From an uncultured Clostridia bacterium (GTDB lineage: Bacteria > Bacillota > Clostridia > Oscillospirales > Oscillospiraceae), in contig CAMNHH010000078.1 of NCBI GenBank assembly GCA_946539175.1, positions 1-10,425 on the forward strand: a stretch of DNA of 10,425 nucleotides, in the 5' to 3' direction. The notes below the pieces were generated by a model, which saw only the letters and a list, made by a program, of their open reading frames with translations, was not told the DNA's origin and made no database searches. The position numbers were made by a program, and so were the translations under genes. This document shows positions 6,476 through 10,425 of the stretch, piece after piece (position 1 is the first letter of the stretch; every line of letters begins with the position of its first letter).

Positions 6476-6997
6476 TCACCTGTCCTCTTTCAACTGTTTT
6501 TGCAGGATCAGCGCGTCCTCCCGGGGCTTTTCGTAATATCCCTTGCGGGTCCCGACCTGGGAATAGCCCAGCTTTTCATAGAGGCGGATCGCCGGAAGAT
6601 TGGAGGCCCGGACCTCCAGGGTGATCGTTTCGATTCCCTTCGGGATCAGCCGACGCTCCAATTCTCGCATCAACGCCTCGGCCAGGCCCTGCCGTCTGGC
6701 CTCGGGACGGACGCAGACGTTGAGGATGTCCGCGTCCTCAAAGCAGCTCTGGGAGCCCACGTAGCCCAAAATGGGCCGCTCTTCGCCCTCGGCCGCTTCG
6801 CCCTCGGCCGCCAGCCACAGCGCCAGGGGGTTCTCCAGCTCGCCCCGGATCGAGGCCTCGTCCCAGGGCGCGGAGAAATTGGCCGCATCCAGAGCCGCGA
6901 TTTGCGGGATCTGGGATTCCTGCATGAGAATGATTTTGTATTTTTTTCCCTGGGTCAAATCGCAATTTGACCCACGCCACAATTTTTCATGCTTCAT
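6476..6997 (-). CDS. rimI: Ribosomal protein bS18 N-acetyltransferase RimI (GNAT)
   Basis: RimI is a GNAT enzyme that uses acetyl-CoA to acetylate the N-terminal amino group of ribosomal protein bS18. The fold begins at KYKIILMQESQIPQIAALD (19-37), followed by ANFSAPW (39-45). The acetyl-CoA loop is RRQGLA (101-106) after strand DILNVCVRPE (90-99). The C-terminal GNAT signature EVRASNLPAIRLYEKLGY is at 128-145, and GYY at 153-155. At 173 residues it is about 20 longer than usual. The extra N-terminus is coded by a palindrome at 6951-6974. The ATG at 6997 is kept because the first beta strand precedes the next ATG (6925) and would be lost from that start; the ribosome binding site is poor. Residues 63-72 are a tandem AAEGE-AAEGE duplication. 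It begins 7 bases after the polA stop. Some annotators would name it only as a GNAT family protein. Confidence 0.88.
   Translation of the reverse strand: MKHEKLWRGSNCDLTQGKKYKIILMQESQIPQIAALDAANFSAPWDEASIRGELENPLALWLAAEGEAAEGEERPILGYVGSQSCFEDADILNVCVRPEARRQGLAEALMRELERRLIPKGIETITLEVRASNLPAIRLYEKLGYSQVGTRKGYYEKPREDALILQKQLKEDR
6781..6810 (-). repeat. 15-bp tandem duplication inside rimI
   Basis: CTTCGCCCTCGGCCG occurs twice in direct succession (6781-6795 and 6796-6810). It encodes AAEGE twice at residues 63-72, in a loop between the first helices and the strand ILGYVGS. The copies are identical, which suggests recent slippage or unequal exchange; the frame is preserved. Confidence 0.85.
6951..6974. 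repeat. Perfect palindrome in the rimI N-terminal codons
   Basis: Two perfect 10-base arms, TGGGTCAAAT (6951-6960) and ATTTGACCCA (6965-6974), flank a CGCA loop. The inner 16 bases (6954-6969) match the 16-mer at 1-16 at 14 positions, linking it to the terminal repeats of the element near uvrB. It codes for about residues 8-16 of RimI. No T-run follows it on either strand, so it is not a terminator. It may be a repeat remnant that extended the reading frame, or a stem that affects rimI translation. Confidence 0.6.
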
Positions 6998-7004
6998 GTT
7001 TCAT

Positions 7005-9728
7005 TTATTTGGCCTCGTACCAGGAATGTCCCGTCTTGGCCTCGGCGTTCAGGGGCACGGCCAGCTTTGCGGCGCCCTCCATCTCCCGGGTCACCAGGGC
7101 GGCCACGGTTTCCGCCTCGGCTTCGGGGCACTCCACGATCAGCTCGTCGTGAACCTGCAGCACCAGCCGGGCCTCCAGGCCCGCCGCCTCCAGCGCCCGG
7201 TCCACCCGCAGCATGGCGATCTTGATGATGTCCGCCGCGGTGCCCTGGATGGGGGAGTTCATGGCCATGCGCTTGGCGGCCTCCCGGACCATGAACTTGC
7301 CGTCCTTCAGCTCGGGAAGATAGCGCCGCCGCCCGTAGAGGGTGGCCACGTAGCCCTCCCGGGTGCCCTGCTCCACCACGGCGCTCATAAAGTCCCGGAC
7401 CCCGTGGTATTTGCTCAGATAGCTGTCGATATAGGCCTTGGCCTCGGTCCGGCTGACGCCGACGTCCTCCGCCAGGGAGAATTCCGAGATGCCGTAGACG
7501 ATGCCGAAGTTGACGGCCTTGGCGCTGCGGCGCAGCTGGGGCGTCACCTCCTCCAGAGGCACGCCGAATACCTGGGAGGCCGTGACCCTGTGCACGTCCT
7601 CCCCGGAGTTGAAGGCGGCCTGCATGGCCTCGTCGCCCGCCATGTGGGCCAGGACCCGCAGCTCGATCTGACTGTAGTCCGCGTCCACGAAGACGCAGCC
7701 CGGCTCCGGCACGAACATTTTTCGGATCTCCGCCCCCAGGTCCGTCCGGACCGGGATGTTCTGCAGATTGGGCTCCGTGGAGGACAGGCGGCCCGTGGCG
7801 GTGACGGTGTTCTGGAAGGTGGTCCGTACCCGGCCGTCGGGAGCGATGACCTTCAGCAGCCCCTCGGCGTAGGTGGCCTGGAGCTTGGTGAGGGTGCGGT
7901 ATTCCATGATGCGGCTGATGATGGGATGCTTGTCCTTCAGCTTCTCCAGCACGTCCACGCTGGTGGAGCGCTTTTTCCCGCTGGGCAGGGCCAAGCGGTC
8001 AAAGAGGACCTCGCCCAGCTGCTTGGGGGAGTTGACGTTGAATTCCCCGCCGGCGTAGCGGTAGATTTCGGCCCGGGCCGTCTCAATGCGGTCCTTCAGC
8101 ATCTCGTCGAAGGCGTGGAGGGCCTCGGCGTCCACCAGCACGCCCTCCACCTCCATTTTGGCCAAAACCAGGCAGAGGGGCAGATCCATTTCATAGTAGA
8201 GCTTTTCCAGACGCTGGGCCTTCAAGCCCTCCGTCAGCGGGGAAATCAAGGCCAGAATGGCTCCGGCCTCCCGGATTAGCAGGGCTTCCTTTGCCCGCAA
8301 AGCCGTTCCCTGGAGGGGAAGACGGCCCGCAGGGCCGGATGAGGCGTCCGCCGCCGATTCCCGGGCAAGCAGTTCCTTTTCCGTGGGCAGCTCCGTCTGG
8401 CAGTACTGCAGAGCCAGGGTGGGCAGCTCATACCGGCCTCGGGCGGCGTCCAGCAGATATGCCGCCACCTCAGTGTCGAAGACGATCCCCTCCGTGGGCA
8501 GGCAGCGTTCCAGCAGGCGGCGCAGCAGCTCCTTGGAGCCGTGAACCGCCAGCTTCAATTCCCCGGAGAACAGGGCGTTCCGGGCGAGATCGTAGGCCGT
8601 GCCCAGCTCGCGCCGGCTCAGCAGGGCGGGGTGCGCGCCGTCGTCCAGGGCCAGCAGCTCCAGATCGTCGGAGGCTGCCAGAGCCACCCATTCCGCCTCC
8701 CGCCAGAGCGACAGCAGAGCGTCGAATTCCGTCTTGGAGGCGGGGGTGGCCGCAGCAATCCCTTCCCCTCCGTCGGAGGATACGAATTTTTCCCCTTGCT
8801 CGGGATGACCGGCGGGGGAGATGGCTGCGCTTTGCGGGCGGCTGACGGTCGGCCCTGCGGCGCGCAGTCCGTATTTGTCGATGAGCTTGATGAATTCCAG
8901 CTTCAAAAACAGCTCATACAGAGCGGGCTTGTCCGGCTCCGCCGCCAGGGCGTCCCCCGGCTGGAAGTCCACCGGGGCGTTGAGGCGGATGGTGGCGAGA
9001 TCGAAGGAAAGATAAGCGCTTTCCCGCCCGTCCCGCAAATACTCGTAGAGCTTGCCCTTCATATTCTGGGGGCTCAGATTTTCGTAGACCCCGTCCAGGG
9101 TGCCGTATTTCAGCAGCAGCTCCGTGGCCTTCTTGGGGCCGACGTGGGCCACGCCGGGGATGTTGTCGGAGCTGTCGCCCATCAGGGCCTTCAGGTCGAT
9201 GAGGCGGATGGGGTCGAAGCCGTATTCCGCCCGGAAGAGCTCGGGGGTATAGTTGGTGGAGCCGGTCTGGCCCCCCTTGGTGACGATGAGCTTCACGGTG
9301 ACGTGCTGGTCCACCAACTGCAGGCTGTCCCGGTCGCCGGTGACCACCACGCAGTCCCAGCCTCCGGCGGAGCAGCGCTTGGCCACGGTGCCGATCACGT
9401 CGTCCGCCTCCCAGCCCTGGCAGGCGTAGATGGGGATGTTCATGGCCCGCAGCACGTCCTTCATGACGGGCATCTGCTGGGCCAGCTCCTCCGGCATTCC
9501 GTGGCGGGTGGCCTTGTAGCCGTGGTACATCTCATGCCGGAAGGTGGGTCCGTGGAGATCGAAGGCCACGCAGAGGGCGTCGGGCTGCTCCTCGGCCCGT
9601 ACCTTTTCCAGAATGTTCAGAAAGCCGTAGATGGCGTTGGTGTACTGCCCGTCCTTGGTGCTCAGCAGCCGCACGCCATAAAAGGCCCGATTGATGACGG
9701 AGTTGCCGTCGAGAATCATCAGTTTCAT
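7005..9728 (-). CDS. polA: DNA polymerase I with inactive proofreading domain
   Basis: Pol I fills repair gaps and removes Okazaki primers. The 907-residue protein has three domains. The 5' nuclease (1-285) has DGNSVINRAFYG (7-18), EADD (107-110), TGDRDSLQLV (130-139) and GDSSDNIPGV (184-193). The 3'-5' exonuclease-like domain (about 330-500) lacks the acidic residues: no DxE at motif I, HGSKE where motif II has an Asp, and no YxxxD at motif III. It should therefore not proofread, as in B. subtilis Pol I. The polymerase domain (about 505-907) has motif A DADYSQIELR (682-691), motif B RRSAKAVNFGIVYGIS (733-748) and motif C VHDEL (859-863). Two repeat-like segments are kept in frame at about 307-323 and 461-480, accounting for a length above the usual 880. 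The ATG at 9728 lies 4 bases after the gltX stop, and GGAGAA within the gltX end is the likely binding site. Confidence 0.98.
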   Translation of the reverse strand: MKLMILDGNSVINRAFYGVRLLSTKDGQYTNAIYGFLNILEKVRAEEQPDALCVAFDLHGPTFRHEMYHGYKATRHGMPEELAQQMPVMKDVLRAMNIPIYACQGWEADDVIGTVAKRCSAGGWDCVVVTGDRDSLQLVDQHVTVKLIVTKGGQTGSTNYTPELFRAEYGFDPIRLIDLKALMGDSSDNIPGVAHVGPKKATELLLKYGTLDGVYENLSPQNMKGKLYEYLRDGRESAYLSFDLATIRLNAPVDFQPGDALAAEPDKPALYELFLKLEFIKLIDKYGLRAAGPTVSRPQSAAISPAGHPEQGEKFVSSDGGEGIAAATPASKTEFDALLSLWREAEWVALAASDDLELLALDDGAHPALLSRRELGTAYDLARNALFSGELKLAVHGSKELLRRLLERCLPTEGIVFDTEVAAYLLDAARGRYELPTLALQYCQTELPTEKELLARESAADASSGPAGRLPLQGTALRAKEALLIREAGAILALISPLTEGLKAQRLEKLYYEMDLPLCLVLAKMEVEGVLVDAEALHAFDEMLKDRIETARAEIYRYAGGEFNVNSPKQLGEVLFDRLALPSGKKRSTSVDVLEKLKDKHPIISRIMEYRTLTKLQATYAEGLLKVIAPDGRVRTTFQNTVTATGRLSSTEPNLQNIPVRTDLGAEIRKMFVPEPGCVFVDADYSQIELRVLAHMAGDEAMQAAFNSGEDVHRVTASQVFGVPLEEVTPQLRRSAKAVNFGIVYGISEFSLAEDVGVSRTEAKAYIDSYLSKYHGVRDFMSAVVEQGTREGYVATLYGRRRYLPELKDGKFMVREAAKRMAMNSPIQGTAADIIKIAMLRVDRALEAAGLEARLVLQVHDELIVECPEAEAETVAALVTREMEGAAKLAVPLNAEAKTGHSWYEAK
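8290..8336. repeat. Triple mini-hairpin repeat embedded in polA
   Basis: Three perfect 5-bp stems stand in tandem: TTTGC/GCAAA (8290-8294, 8297-8301), TTCCC/GGGAA (8306-8310, 8316-8320) and GGCCC/GGGCC (8324-8328, 8332-8336). On the minus strand the segment is introduced by CCTCATCC and reads like the intergenic repeat I recall from Oscillospiraceae (CCTCATCC...CTTCCCC...GGCTTTGCGG). It encodes SGPAGRLPLQGTALRAK (464-480) between the second and third exonuclease motif positions and contains no stop. Confidence 0.55.
8761..8811. repeat. GTCATCCCGAGC-type repeat embedded in polA
   Basis: On the minus strand the segment begins GGTCATCCCGAGC and contains a CCTCC/GGAGG stem (8767-8771, 8775-8779) with a 3-base loop. 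It encodes GHPEQGEKFVSSDGGEG (307-323) in the linker between the 5' nuclease and exonuclease-like domains. The start resembles the intergenic repeat at 5021-5057. The frame is maintained. The match is by pattern, not long identity. Confidence 0.45.
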
Positions 9729-9732
9729 AGGC

Positions 9733-10425
9733 TTACAGCTTCTCCGCGAAGCGGTTCAGGCGGGCGGCCACCTTCTCCCTGCCCAGCAGCTGCATGATGG
9801 TGCAGAGGTCGGGGGTGTTGGTGCGGCCGGTGACGGCCAGGCGGATCACGGAGGAGAGGTCCCCCACGTGGCCCTTGAAGGCTTCGGGGTTCTTCTTGTA
9901 CTCCTTGACCTCGGAGCTGTAGCCCAGGCCGGGACAGAGGGCTTTCAGCCGGGCAAACCAGGCGTCCTTGTCCTCGGTGGGGTCATAGACCGGCAGATAG
10001 GCGGCCACCAGGGCCTTGGCGTCGGCGGGACTGACCCGTTCCGGCAGAAGGGCCGGATCCGCCTCGGGCTCCTGGAAGAAGTAGGAGAGATAGGCCTCCA
10101 CCTCCTCCCACTTGGCCAGATCCTTCCGGGGCTTGGGGACCTCCCGGTCAATGTTCAGAATGGCGGTGGAGAAGGCGGGGTCGGCGGTGAAGGTCTCATA
10201 GAAGTCCGGGGCATAGTCCCTGGCCCAGGCGGCCACCCGGGCGCAGAGCTCCGGGGCCTTCATCTTGGAGATCACGTTCTTGCTGACGTCCGTGAGCTTC
10301 GCCAGGTCGAAGAGGCAGCCGGAGGCCCCCATCTTCTTGAGATTGAAGGGGAAGTCCATGGCGTCGGCGGCGGGGTTGGCCCGGCGCCAGTCCTCAAAGT
10401 TGGAGTTCAGCAGGGTCAGCAGATA
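9733..10425 (-). CDS. gltX: Glutamyl-tRNA synthetase, C-terminal part (cut by window edge)
   Basis: The reading frame is open from the right edge to TAA at 9733-9735, giving the last 230 residues of a protein that starts outside the window. GltX charges tRNA(Glu) with glutamate. The visible part begins YLLTLLNSNFEDWRRANP and continues with FPFNLKKMGASGCLFDLAKL and DVSKNVISKM, the segment after the catalytic core in clostridial glutamate-tRNA ligases. It ends with the helical anticodon-binding domain (VIRLAVTGRTNTPDLCTIMQLLG near the C-terminus). The HIGH and KMSKS signatures would be upstream and cannot be checked, so the discriminating status (Glu only or Glu/Gln) is unknown. It ends 4 bases before the polA ATG, implying co-transcription. 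Confidence 0.9.
   Translation of the reverse strand, partial: YLLTLLNSNFEDWRRANPAADAMDFPFNLKKMGASGCLFDLAKLTDVSKNVISKMKAPELCARVAAWARDYAPDFYETFTADPAFSTAILNIDREVPKPRKDLAKWEEVEAYLSYFFQEPEADPALLPERVSPADAKALVAAYLPVYDPTEDKDAWFARLKALCPGLGYSSEVKEYKKNPEAFKGHVGDLSSVIRLAVTGRTNTPDLCTIMQLLGREKVAARLNRFAEKL

Noticed and set aside
6168..6479. 103-codon minus-strand reading frame with a GTG start overlapping the rimI TGA
   Set aside because: The overlap looks like translational coupling, but the product has no recognisable fold and its last third is simply translated repeat sequence (the GGGCGGATG stem element). The other frame at 6242-6475 is more protein-like.
6951..6974. Palindrome as a polA terminator
   Set aside because: No T-run follows the stem on the minus strand; the flanking run there is A.
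1..10425. Defence, toxin-antitoxin, secondary-metabolite or phage system
   Set aside because: All complete long genes are recognised housekeeping or sporulation genes, and the gaps hold repeats and terminators only.

Overview
The window looks like a chromosomal housekeeping segment of a spore-forming, high-GC member of the Clostridia, most likely Oscillospiraceae (Flavonifractor/Oscillibacter/Lawsonibacter-like). Three things point that way: strongly G/C-ending codons, a SpoIIE sporulation phosphatase beside uvrB, and small palindromic repeats between genes of a kind I associate with that family. The family-level assignment is inference from memory, not a search.

Layout. From the right edge, a minus-strand cluster reads gltX (3' part only, 9733-10425), polA (7005-9728) and rimI (6476-6997). 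After a 375-base gap it continues with tsaD (5084-6100). The gltX-polA and polA-rimI gaps are 4 and 7 bases, so these three are probably one transcript. The rimI-tsaD gap holds a repeat element and what looks like the wreck of a small two-helix membrane protein gene. spoIIE (3062-4780, plus strand) converges on tsaD across a 303-base gap with a strong bidirectional terminator. spoIIE diverges from uvrB (812-2773, minus), which is followed 27 bases later by a NUDIX hydrolase gene (107-784) and a hairpin terminator at the left edge.

Functions. UvrB and Pol I both serve nucleotide excision repair (damage verification; gap filling). GltX charges tRNA(Glu), TsaD makes t6A37 in tRNA, and RimI acetylates ribosomal protein bS18. 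SpoIIE activates sigma F in the forespore. The genes are mostly independent housekeeping functions; only rimI next to tsaD is a recurrent bacterial neighbourhood, and its usual partners tsaB and tsaE are not in the window.

I found no defence system, prophage, transposase, CRISPR array, tRNA or rRNA. The unusual content is the repeats: (i) a roughly 132-bp MITE-like palindrome with terminal inverted repeats in the probable uvrB 5' leader; (ii) two repeat-like palindromic inserts kept in frame inside polA; (iii) a palindrome in the first codons of rimI; (iv) a repeat element and a start-codon-adjacent hairpin upstream of tsaD; (v) a 77-codon hydrophobic open stretch directly after the rimI stop.
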